Shown one piece after another: positions 1-6,803 of a DNA stretch of 64,000 bases (within the stretch, counting starts at the first letter, position 1; each line of letters starts with the position of its first letter). The position numbers were made by a program, and so were the translations under genes. Source of the DNA: Desulfobotulus mexicanus (GTDB taxonomy: Bacteria; Desulfobacterota; Desulfobacteria; Desulfobacterales; ASO4-4); assembly GCF_006175995.1 (NCBI RefSeq), contig NZ_VDMB01000005.1, positions 97,296-161,295 on the forward strand, given 5' to 3'. The notes under the pieces were generated by a model. It was not told the DNA's origin and did not search any database. It saw nothing but the letters and a program-made list of their open reading frames with translations.

Positions 1-136
1 CTCCCTGCTTTATTTCTTTTTCAGCAGGAATATTGTTGAAGATGGACTGCCATACTTCATCGTTTGCTGAAGATACAGCTATGGTAAGAAAAAAAGTCAG
101 ACCCAGAACACTCAATACTTTCAAAGATTTTAGCAT
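1..136 (-). CDS. secreted protein, N-terminal fragment (runs off window)
   Basis: Only the first 45 codons are in the window; the gene continues beyond base 1. The start ATG at 136 follows a strong GGAGGAGG ribosome binding site. The N-terminus is a Sec signal peptide: MLKSLK, then a hydrophobic stretch of about 15 residues, and a likely cleavage site after SSA near residue 24. The visible mature part (NDEVWQSIFNNIPAEKEIKQ) matches no family I recognise. The product is probably periplasmic or exported. That a gene starts here is fairly sure; its function is unknown. Confidence 0.6.
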   Translation of the reverse strand, partial: MLKSLKVLSVLGLTFFLTIAVSSANDEVWQSIFNNIPAEKEIKQG

Positions 137-306
137 AAGGCCACCTCCTCCCAAAAAAGATATAAAAAAATATTGGCTCATGATTGAGGCCTTCCGTACC
201 GCCTCTGGCACAGAGGGTTTCTTCTGTAAAATGCAGCAGCTTTGTATCGTTGCCTGCGCATCTGTCTTACAGGTATGACACTTAAAAAAATGTACTGAGT
301 AGCAGC

Positions 307-458
307 TATACTCCGCATGGTCATTCTTGATACATGGGGCAATCTTGAAACGATATTGTAGGGGCAGGCCCCCGTGCCTGCCCTGGTTTTGGGCAACCAT
401 AGGGGGTTGCCCCTACAGAAAACCCATTAATGTTTCACGGTTGACCGCTTGGAGTATA
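307..458. repeat. inverted-repeat-bounded segment carrying a REP-like element
   Basis: The ends are 17-bp inverted repeats: TATACTCC-gcat-GGTCA at 307-323 and its imperfect complement TGACC-gctt-GGAGTATA at 442-458 (13 of 17 pairs). Inside, at 358-416, lies GTAGGGGCAGGC...GCCTGCCC followed by GGGCAACC...GGTTGCCCCTAC, that is, two hairpins that also pair with each other at their GTAGGGGCA ends. It looks like a small non-autonomous mobile or palindromic element. Confidence 0.5.
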
Positions 459-472
459 ACGCCCTGCTACGA

Positions 473-504
473 CGTTTTGTCATAAAGTAACTTTTGAAGT
501 TACT
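473..504. repeat. 32-bp dispersed repeat, copy 1
   Basis: The sequence from CGTTTTGTCATAAAG to TTTGAAGTTACT is identical, in inverted orientation, to 37608-37639. It contains a short palindrome, AGTAACTT-TTG-AAGTTACT. The match extends more weakly into the flank on the low-coordinate side. It probably marks two degenerate copies of one mobile element. Confidence 0.6.
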
Positions 505-622
505 TTATGTTTTGAATTTAGTTACAGAAAAAAGGCTGTTTTTTCTGTGATGTCAGTTCAGGTCAGAGGGTATTGTTTTCAGATGGAATAATTGTACGCT
601 CCCTTTTTCCCGGAAGCAAGGC

Positions 623-663
623 AAAAAAAACCGCACACCTCCAATGGCAGGAAAGGTGTACGG
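623..663 (-). terminator. Rho-independent terminator of the hyuA-FTR operon
   Basis: Read on the minus strand, an imperfect stem CCGTACACCT / AGGTGTGCGG is followed at once by eight T residues. It lies 40 bp downstream of the FTR-like stop codon, as expected for the end of the operon. Confidence 0.65.
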
Positions 664-702
664 TACAGGATGGGTTTTGATAATTTCAAAAAGGTAAAAG
701 GA

Positions 703-1038
703 TCAGAACATTTTTTCCACAGGCCTGCGTTCGGGGACATAAGTTTCGGGAATCTTAGCCTGATTCCAGTCCTCAGAAACATAAAGGTTGCAGTAGCAGC
801 TGCCAAACTCCGTCACATCCGGCTCTCTGTAAACACAGGGGCAGAGAATATCGGCATCCTTTTCCCTGTCTCCGGAAGCCAGCCTGCAGGGGCAGGCCAT
901 ATAGCCATAACGCTCCTTGTTATGCAGCAAAGCCTCCAGAAGCTCCATGACCCGCTCTTTATGTTTTGAAAAGAAATAGCCCTTTGCTTCCTGGTTTTTT
1001 TTCAGCATTTCATAGAGTTTTTCAGATGTCATTGTCAT
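703..1038 (-). CDS. ferredoxin:thioredoxin reductase catalytic subunit-like protein
   Basis: 111 residues with all six cysteines of the FTR catalytic chain: CPC at 49-51, CPC at 66-68 and CYC at 81-83, within a YMACPCRL...CPCVYRE...FGSCYCNLYV pattern. In the known enzyme these bind a [4Fe-4S] cluster and form the adjacent redox disulfide that passes electrons from ferredoxin to thioredoxin. Spacing differs slightly from the plant form (14 and 12 residues between motifs). No variable (alpha) chain is nearby, as in other anaerobes. The start ATG overlaps the glutaredoxin stop (TGATG), so the two are translationally coupled, which suggests the glutaredoxin is its partner. Confidence 0.85.
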   Translation of the reverse strand: MTMTSEKLYEMLKKNQEAKGYFFSKHKERVMELLEALLHNKERYGYMACPCRLASGDREKDADILCPCVYREPDVTEFGSCYCNLYVSEDWNQAKIPETYVPERRPVEKMF

Positions 1039-1457
1039 CAGAATCCCAGCGCCTCCCTGATTTCATTTTCACGGAATCCCACAATAACCTTGTCATTTAT
1101 CACAACAGTCGGAAAGGAGCATCGGGGATTGAGTTCACGAAGCTCCTTCAGAATCAGTGCCCGTTCTTCCTGATCCAGCGTATCCACGTCCGTAAAGGAA
1201 TATGCCACACTGCATTCACTGAGAAGCTGCTTGGTGGACTTGCAGTGGCTGCAGGTACTGAGGGAGTACAGGGTTACATTATCTGGCTTGTTCTGATCCG
1301 GTTCCTTCATGGTGTAAGCTCCTTTTGTCCGGGTGTCTGAAGAAGGCGCAGCAGAAAACGCAGCGGATGTTTTATTGCCCCGGCTGCTGCCCGAAAGACC
1401 CGGTTCAGCAGCGTTTTTTCCGGAAAGTTTTTTTATCCATCCTGAAATAAATCCCAT
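1038..1457 (-). CDS. glutaredoxin with optional N-terminal extension
   Basis: The C-terminal 90 residues are a compact glutaredoxin: active site CSHC in LYSLSTCSHCKSTKQ, cis-proline motif FPTVVI, and the final GFRENEIREAL helix. A Ser/Ala-rich leader of about 49 residues precedes it, beginning with a possible amphipathic helix (MGFISGWIKKLSGK). Two starts look usable. ATG 1457 has AAGGAG 6 nt upstream, and in-frame ATG 1310 has AAAGGAG 8 nt upstream; the latter gives the canonical 90-residue protein. ATG 1463 touches the Shine-Dalgarno and is unlikely. The stop overlaps the FTR-like start by one base. The likely role is a dithiol carrier reduced by the FTR-like protein. Confidence 0.85.
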   Translation of the reverse strand: MGFISGWIKKLSGKNAAEPGLSGSSRGNKTSAAFSAAPSSDTRTKGAYTMKEPDQNKPDNVTLYSLSTCSHCKSTKQLLSECSVAYSFTDVDTLDQEERALILKELRELNPRCSFPTVVINDKVIVGFRENEIREALGF

Positions 1458-1486
1458 GGACATCTCCTTTCAAGCAGGCTTTTTTG

Positions 1487-2836
1487 TTATGAGCCTGTAT
1501 ACAGATCCGGATAATCCCTAAGAAAGCGGTAAAGGGTTGCCCTGCCTACCCCAAGGAGCTTGGCAGCTTTGGCCTTGTTTCCATCGGTACGTAGAAGCAC
1601 CTGGGCCACAGTATCCGGTTCCAGCTTGCGGGCGGGGCCTCTTCGGGATTTCAGCTCCACTTCACCCCGGATCTCATGGGGCAGATCCACAGGTCCTATT
1701 TCGCCTCCGCCGGATTTTACTATGGCAAAGCGTACCGCATTCTGCAACTCACGGACATTGCCGGGCCAGGAATAATCCATGAACATGCCTAAGGCTTCCC
1801 TGGAAATTCTAGGCGAGGTGTGGGGATACTGCCGGGCAGCCTCCTCCATGAAGTGGTGGGCCAGAAGGGCAATGTCATTGCGCCTTTCCTTAAGGGGGGG
1901 CAGCTTTATTGGCACCACATTCAGGCGATAGTAAAGATCGTCCCTGAAATCTCCCTTTGCCACCTCTTTTTTCAGATCCCTGTTGGTTGCGGATACTATC
2001 CGGGTGTTCACCTGCAGGGTCTGTTCTCCACCCACCCGCTCAAAGGTGCCTTCCTGCAGAAAACGCAGAAGTTTTACCTGCATGTATTTGGAAAGCTCAG
2101 CCACTTCATCCAGAAAAACAGTTCCCCCGTCGGCCAGTTCAAAACGCCCTTTTTTATCCCGGACAGCTCCGGTAAAGGAGCCTTTCACATGGCCGAACAG
2201 CTCGGACTCAATGAGACCCTCTGGCAGGGCTCCACAATTGATGGGAACAAAGGGTTTTGCGGATCTGGGGCTTTCATTGTGTATGGCCGCAGCCACAAGC
2301 TCCTTTCCCGTTCCCGTATCCCCTGTGATATGTACGGGAAAATCGTACTGGGACACGTCCCGGATCTGCTGGAAAATCTGAAGCATTTTGGGATCATTTC
2401 CTATAATACCGGAAAATCGTCCCATATCCTCAGCCCGGAGACGCAAATTGAAAAGATCCGTCACATCCCGCATGGCTGCCATAACTCCCCAGAGGGAGCC
2501 GTCTGACCGCTTCATGGCAGTAACACTCATTTCCACCTGCAGAACCTCACCGGAGCGGGATACCAGATTCAGGGGATAGGCCTTGTGATCACCTTCAAAG
2601 GAACTGCCGTCACAAAAGGAGCAGCGGCTGCCGCAGAGGGGAGCGCCAAAAACCTCATGACAGTCTTTTCCAATGACTTCATCCCGCAGAAAGCCCGTCA
2701 TCCGCTCCGCCTCCCGGTTGAACACAAAAATTCTGCGTTCGGTATCATGGGCGACAATCCCCGTGTCCAGGTTATCGAGAACACGGGAGAGATTTTCCTT
2801 TGAATATAAAACATCATCCATAGATAGATGGCTCAT
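1487..2836 (-). CDS. PAS-domain sigma-54-dependent transcriptional activator
   Basis: 449 residues in three parts. A PAS sensor (about 10-125) contains GIVAHDTERRIFVFNREAERMTGF and a Cys-rich stretch (CHEVFGAPLCGSRCSFC) that could bind metal or sense redox state. The AAA+ domain has Walker A GDTGTGKE, the sigma-54 contact loop as GSFTGA (one change from GAFTGA) and Walker B GGTVFLDE. A Fis-type helix-turn-helix ends the protein (NKAKAAKLLGVGRATLYRFL). ATG 2836 has AGGAAGG 5 nt upstream; ATG 2839 sits too close. It lies 36-40 bp after hyuA and 29 bp before the glutaredoxin, in one operon. I saw no clear -24/-12 promoter nearby. Confidence 0.9.
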   Translation of the reverse strand: MSHLSMDDVLYSKENLSRVLDNLDTGIVAHDTERRIFVFNREAERMTGFLRDEVIGKDCHEVFGAPLCGSRCSFCDGSSFEGDHKAYPLNLVSRSGEVLQVEMSVTAMKRSDGSLWGVMAAMRDVTDLFNLRLRAEDMGRFSGIIGNDPKMLQIFQQIRDVSQYDFPVHITGDTGTGKELVAAAIHNESPRSAKPFVPINCGALPEGLIESELFGHVKGSFTGAVRDKKGRFELADGGTVFLDEVAELSKYMQVKLLRFLQEGTFERVGGEQTLQVNTRIVSATNRDLKKEVAKGDFRDDLYYRLNVVPIKLPPLKERRNDIALLAHHFMEEAARQYPHTSPRISREALGMFMDYSWPGNVRELQNAVRFAIVKSGGGEIGPVDLPHEIRGEVELKSRRGPARKLEPDTVAQVLLRTDGNKAKAAKLLGVGRATLYRFLRDYPDLYTGS

Positions 2837-2875
2837 CATGGCCTTCCTGATTTTTCTACAAAAATTGGCTGTTTT

Positions 2876-4522
2876 TCAGGCTGTGGGATTTTCCTGCACT
2901 TCCCCAGCCGCAAGGGCGATGCGAAGGGCACCAATGGCATTTCCTACACCATGGTGTTCCGGCAGAATCAGCTCCGTTCCCAGAGACCGGGCTACTTCCG
3001 GTAAAAGGAAAGATGCCGCAGCCCCGATTCCCACCAGAGGGCCCTTCAGCCGGAAGCCTGCCTCAAGGATTTCATGCTTTCTCCGGTCAGGCCAGAAAGC
3101 TGAAAAACTTTTCCCCGTTTCCAGACGCACAAGAAAATCAATTATGGCATCTTCAATATCTGCCGCCACCCGGTCCAGCACTTCCCTGCAGAAATCTTCC
3201 ACATTCATATTCAGAACACGGGCAAGGATGCTGGCACCCTCAAGGGAGGCCTCTTTCAGGCCAAAATCCAGAAGCCCCAGCACATGGAGTGCATCCGTAG
3301 GCGTAAAGCCCACGCTTTCTATGTATCCCTTCTGAAGCCCTGCAGCCATACGGTCTTTTAAAACCATATCCGGAAGTCCCGTAAGCTCTGCCAGTCTTCC
3401 CCGCCCCATGGGACCATGACTGAGAAGAAGTTTATAAATGACATCTTCTTCACCGCTTCCTGCCACAGCCCGGAGGCAGGAAGCATTTTCTTTTCCATCC
3501 ATCCACTTCGAAGGCGGAGGGATATCCCCTGCCATGCAGAGGGGAACAGCCCTTTCCGGGCCAATCAGCATACCTTTTCTGTCTGTCCGCACAAAGGAAT
3601 CTCCACCTGCACCCACCGTATACATGGAAACGGCAGGCACATGGGTTTCCCAGTTTCCAATGCGGCTGCCTTCGGTATTGACAAGGGGGCTGCCATTGCG
3701 GATGCGGGTAATGTCCGTTGTGGTTCCTCCCACGTCCACCACCAGGGCCTGACCTTTTTTCGAAAAACCTGCACCAAACCAGGCCGTAGCCGCAGGCCCG
3801 CTGGCCACGGTGCTGGCAGCCTGATGCACAGCCTCTTTCGCATCCATGCACCTGCCATCTCCGCATACCACACGCAGTCCTTTTTCCAGCCCGTGTTTTG
3901 AAAGGGTAAGGGAAACACCTTCAAGAAAAGCCTGCATTTTCGGCATCAGGCGGGCATTCAGAACGGTGGTGGCGGCACGGGCATCAAAACCGGGGCGGGC
4001 GCTGACTTCGTGGGAGCAGAATACGGGTTTGGCATCCACCAGCTGAATGGCTTTGGCAGCCACTTTTTCGTGGGTGGGATTGGCAAAACTCATGGCGGAG
4101 ATCACTGCATAGGCATCCACATTACCCCGGAAAAAAAGAACACCCTCCAGCAGCCCTTCCACATCCAGCGGTGTTTCCTCTTCTCCTGTAACAGTATGTC
4201 CGCCCGTCACCTGACGGATACCTGCAACGGGCAGCTCCAGATGCTTGTCCAGCCCAATGACAAAAAGCCCCACATCCGCTCCCTGACCTTCCACTATACT
4301 GTTGGTGGCAAGGGTGGAGGAAACCGCAACCAATGTTACTTTTTTTGCATCAAAGTCTGCGTTCTGGCTGAGAAGCTGCAGCACCCTGTCCAGACATAGC
4401 TGAAGATCCTGATGCGTGGTTGGCGTTTTAGCCGTGGCCAGCACCTTGCCTGTATCCAGATCCATCAAAGCGGCATCCGTAAAGGTTCCGCCTGTATCCA
4501 TGCCGATTCCGTAACGATCCAT
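2876..4522 (-). CDS. hydantoinase/oxoprolinase family protein (HyuA-like)
   Basis: 548 residues. The N-terminus IGMDTGGTFTDAALMDLDTG is the hallmark of the hydantoinase A / 5-oxoprolinase N-terminal domain, and VVDVGGTTTDI around residue 270 is the second phosphate-binding motif of this ASKHA (actin-like ATPase) fold. The family uses ATP to open cyclic amides (hydantoins, 5-oxoproline) or to activate acetone-type carbonyls. No HyuB partner is adjacent, so the substrate cannot be named; the stand-alone form may be an activator or lone ATPase. The start is supported by AAGGATGG. It is first gene of the operon with the PAS activator, glutaredoxin and FTR-like protein. Confidence 0.85.
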   Translation of the reverse strand: MDRYGIGMDTGGTFTDAALMDLDTGKVLATAKTPTTHQDLQLCLDRVLQLLSQNADFDAKKVTLVAVSSTLATNSIVEGQGADVGLFVIGLDKHLELPVAGIRQVTGGHTVTGEEETPLDVEGLLEGVLFFRGNVDAYAVISAMSFANPTHEKVAAKAIQLVDAKPVFCSHEVSARPGFDARAATTVLNARLMPKMQAFLEGVSLTLSKHGLEKGLRVVCGDGRCMDAKEAVHQAASTVASGPAATAWFGAGFSKKGQALVVDVGGTTTDITRIRNGSPLVNTEGSRIGNWETHVPAVSMYTVGAGGDSFVRTDRKGMLIGPERAVPLCMAGDIPPPSKWMDGKENASCLRAVAGSGEEDVIYKLLLSHGPMGRGRLAELTGLPDMVLKDRMAAGLQKGYIESVGFTPTDALHVLGLLDFGLKEASLEGASILARVLNMNVEDFCREVLDRVAADIEDAIIDFLVRLETGKSFSAFWPDRRKHEILEAGFRLKGPLVGIGAAASFLLPEVARSLGTELILPEHHGVGNAIGALRIALAAGEVQENPTA

Positions 4523-4845
4523 TTTTATTCCATCCTTAAAAGACCTGTGAAACCATTCAGCCTTGGGTATATCGTATAGTAAGCATACCTTTTGCTGTAT
4601 TTAACTTAAGTTATGTTTTTTAGAGAAAATGTCAGAAAAACAAGGACTGCATACACAATAAGCGTCCTTATGAAAAGATCTCCGCCGGAAAGATAACAGG
4701 CAAAAGCGATGCAGGAAAGAAAAAACAGGGCTTTATTGCCAGAGGAAGGTCTCTGAGATAAAGTGACTCTTTGTATTGATGGCTTTATAGAAAATTGTCT
4801 GTTTGTGGAAAAAGACCTTATGGCAGAAGATTATTGGGAGAAAAT
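4523..4845. other. divergent promoter region between hyuA and GDSL hydrolase genes
   Basis: About 320 bp separate two divergent starts, so promoters for both must lie here. I see an AT-rich stretch at 4560-4620 and an imperfect hairpin AAGGAC...GTCCTT (about 4642-4670), but no convincing -35/-10 or -24/-12 pair. No gene is evident. Confidence 0.35.
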
Positions 4846-5469
4846 ATGCAGCAGGACAGGAAAATACGGACGGCTTTTGTGGGAGATTCCATTCTGTACG
4901 GCTGGGCCGTGGCACCGGAGGCTGCCTGTTGGCAGGTTTTTCAGGCCCTCACCGGTTTTGATGTGGTATCGGAAGGAGGTTTTAATCCCATGGCCCTGCC
5001 CGGCGGCACTCTGCCGGATCTGGTTACCCGGACACCCCGGCTTGTGGAACGCTACCGGCCGGATCTGGTTTTTGTCTGTGCCGGAGCCAATCATTATGAT
5101 GGTGACGGAACCCTGAGCTGGCCCTATGGCATGGGAGAAAAAGAGCTTTTTGTTCTTTATAAAAGACTGTTTTCTGACCTTAAGGGGGCAGGTGTCCGGG
5201 TTGTCTGGCTGGGTCTTCCGCCCTTTGAGGCCTGCGGTGCGGATCAGAAAATTCCCCTGGATCTTTCCGAAAAGATCGCATCCTTTTGTTCCCATGTGGC
5301 AGGGGACACCCGCTATTTCATTGAGGACATGCTGAAAGATCCCTCGTGGAACGCCAGAGGTGGCCGTTTTTATGACAATCTGGCACTGGATGTTCATCCC
5401 AACAGTGCAGGACAGGTATGTATAGCCCAGAGCTGTGTCGCATGGGTTCGGGAGGCAGGGATCTTATAA
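4846..5469 (+). CDS. SGNH/GDSL-family hydrolase
   Basis: 207 residues from ATG 4846 (GGGAG 5 nt upstream). Block I is FVGDSILYGW with the nucleophile Ser15, block III is CAGANHYDGDG with the oxyanion Asn, and the C-terminal block V is DVHPNSAG with the catalytic Asp and His. These residues make a serine esterase or lipase of the SGNH fold likely active. No signal peptide is seen, so it is probably cytoplasmic. Substrate unknown. An in-frame ATG at 4795 lacks a ribosome binding site. The last 6 bp overlap the antitoxin gene on the other strand. Confidence 0.8.
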   Translation: MQQDRKIRTAFVGDSILYGWAVAPEAACWQVFQALTGFDVVSEGGFNPMALPGGTLPDLVTRTPRLVERYRPDLVFVCAGANHYDGDGTLSWPYGMGEKELFVLYKRLFSDLKGAGVRVVWLGLPPFEACGADQKIPLDLSEKIASFCSHVAGDTRYFIEDMLKDPSWNARGGRFYDNLALDVHPNSAGQVCIAQSCVAWVREAGIL

Positions 5470-5739
5470 GGAGTTTTTGCAGGTCACCATTTCCCAGTGA
5501 CCTTTATCTACCGAAGGAGCATCCAGCCAGTCTTGGTCCGATTCGAACATTTCTTTTGATGTAATGGCTTTATCAAAAGCCTCTTTCCAGCCTTCTCTGT
5601 TTTCCTTGACAGGCTTTATTAAGAGACCGTTGTCTGTGATTTTGAACTCCAGTTGCCTTTCTTCCAACCCTGCCTGCTCAATGAGCGCCTTTGGAATGCG
5701 GATACCTTGTGAATTCCCTATTTTTATTAAAGTTGCCAT
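5464..5739 (-). CDS. AbrB/MazE-type antitoxin (orphan)
   Basis: 91 residues. The first 45 (LIKIGNSQGIRIPKALIEQAGL...FKITDNGLLIKPV) form the swapped-hairpin DNA-binding domain typical of MazE/SpoVT-AbrB proteins. The acidic tail (KAITSKEMFESDQDWLDAP) is the usual toxin-binding arm. GGAGG stands 6 nt before ATG. A MazF-type toxin normally follows, but the GDSL gene meets the stop from the opposite strand, so the toxin is missing. Its promoter and first codons are duplicated at 8146-8461. It is probably an orphan antitoxin, or a regulator that binds the repeated sites upstream. Confidence 0.8.
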   Translation of the reverse strand: MATLIKIGNSQGIRIPKALIEQAGLEERQLEFKITDNGLLIKPVKENREGWKEAFDKAITSKEMFESDQDWLDAPSVDKGHWEMVTCKNSL

Positions 5740-6028
5740 TTCAGCCTCCAGATGCGGTTGATGTAATTACAATATGACTACAAAAGACCCCTTGCCAATT
5801 GTAATTGTCTGTTGATTCAGGCTCTCAGTCTTAAAAAAGGGGATTCTGGAACTTTCGTCTTTTGGCAGGTATCAGCCTTTTTATGCACAGGCCCAATCCT
5901 GAATCCGCAGCCCCCAGGGTTGCCTGGCTGTGTGAACTATACCTGGCGTGTGCTATGGAGATGTTTCTGTGTCGATGTAATCCAGAAATATCGACATCTC
6001 TGTTTGGCCGTGTCGATGATGTGAGCAG
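5710..6028. repeat. ~319-bp diverged direct repeat, copy 1 (antitoxin 5' end plus upstream)
   Basis: This stretch contains the first 10 codons of the MazE-like gene and about 290 bp upstream. It aligns along its whole length with 8146-8461, with roughly one difference in five by eye. Conserved blocks include AAAAAAGGGGATTCTGGAA, TTTTGGCAGGTATCAGC and GGTTGCCTGGCTGTGTGAAC. A plus-strand open frame in each copy is broken relative to the other by indels, so it is not coding. The pair brackets the ATPase/TOPRIM genes. Confidence 0.75.
5970..6018. promoter_or_regulatory. putative operator: three GTCGAT sites (copy 1)
   Basis: GTCGAT at 5971, its complement ATCGAC at 5990-5995 and GTCGAT at 6012 form an inverted plus direct array about 230 bp upstream of the antitoxin start. 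The same three-site array, with one base changed, survives in repeat copy 2 (8403-8451). Conservation suggests a protein-binding site, possibly for the antitoxin itself. Confidence 0.4.
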
Positions 6029-6043
6029 AAAATAGGTTTTGAG

Positions 6044-6802
6044 CTATCTTTCAACCCCCATGGTCTCAAAGCAGCGTTCAACATCGGAAGATATTTTTTT
6101 CAGAAACTTGCCAGGTCTGATGGAGACGCTATGCAGCAATGCTTTATCGTTGTAAGGAATTTTCTGGCCCTTGAGGTTCCGGATCAGCAAAGCCATCAGG
6201 GTTTTACCCCGAAGCAGGAAAAAGTATTTTTTCCAAAGAAGCGTCCTTAGTGCATGGGGCCAGGCTTCACCCTCCGTCAGACGAAGCCGTTCTTCTTTCT
6301 TTTCATGGCTGCAATCAAGGATAGCGTTTACATGGTCAGAGATGGAAAGCGTCTGATCGGAAAGGTGGCGGGATAAGGCAAGGGCGTACCAGTCAAGGAT
6401 TTCTGCAAGTTCATGGCAGAACCGCTCTTTTTTCCCCAAGAGTTTCCAGAGGCGGCCATCCACATACACATCATTTTCAATGGAATAGCCGTGGGTGAAT
6501 ATCAGGCAGTTTTGGGAATATTCCCGCGGGATGCCCGTATGCACCCAAGTGTCTCTGTCTGCGACAAAGGCAAGCTTCAGCGTGGCCGAAAGTTCGTTTC
6601 TGCGCCTGAAAAGCTCAAGCACATTGGGCCTCCCATGGGCGGGAAAAACCGATATTCCCATATGGGATAAACGGTTTTCGATTTCTCTGTATACAATCAC
6701 ATCGTCTCCCCCTTCAACAATGAGGGTGGGAAGTGAGGAGTGCCGGAGCGTTGCCATGATTTCATCCACAGATGCGGGATAGGGACTTCCTGCAATGCGC
6801 AT
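6044..6802 (-). CDS. DUF4435/TOPRIM protein, PARIS AriB-like effector candidate
   Basis: 252 residues from ATG 6802. The TOPRIM core is visible: LIVEGGDDVIVYREI with Glu30, then KLAFVADRDTW with Asp82 and Asp84, the acidic metal-binding set of TOPRIM nucleases. A helical C-terminal half follows, with no recognisable extra domain. DUF4435 paired with an upstream ABC-type ATPase is the layout of the PARIS anti-phage system, in which AriB is the toxic nuclease held by AriA. The start lies one base after the ATPase stop (TAA-C-ATG), so translation is coupled. Longer in-frame starts inside the ATPase gene are less likely. PARIS identity is inferred; a generic OLD-like pair is the alternative. Confidence 0.75.
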   Translation of the reverse strand: MRIAGSPYPASVDEIMATLRHSSLPTLIVEGGDDVIVYREIENRLSHMGISVFPAHGRPNVLELFRRRNELSATLKLAFVADRDTWVHTGIPREYSQNCLIFTHGYSIENDVYVDGRLWKLLGKKERFCHELAEILDWYALALSRHLSDQTLSISDHVNAILDCSHEKKEERLRLTEGEAWPHALRTLLWKKYFFLLRGKTLMALLIRNLKGQKIPYNDKALLHSVSIRPGKFLKKISSDVERCFETMGVER

Positions 6803-6803
6803 G

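Larger units (their letters stand above)
137..702. other. repeat-rich intergenic region
   Basis: No convincing gene is present; short open frames here lack ribosome binding sites and overlap repeats. The stretch holds an inverted-repeat-bounded segment (307-458) with a REP-like double hairpin inside it, a 32-bp sequence found again inverted at 37608-37639, and the terminator of the FTR-like gene. The promoter of the secreted-protein gene should lie just above base 136, but I cannot pin it down. Confidence 0.5.

Noticed and set aside
5812-6024. Plus-strand open frame of 70 codons with a look-alike of 71 codons at 8242-8457
   Set aside because: They look homologous because they lie in the two copies of the direct repeat. 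Indels shift the frame between copies in the middle, and neither has a ribosome binding site, so the similarity is at DNA level only.
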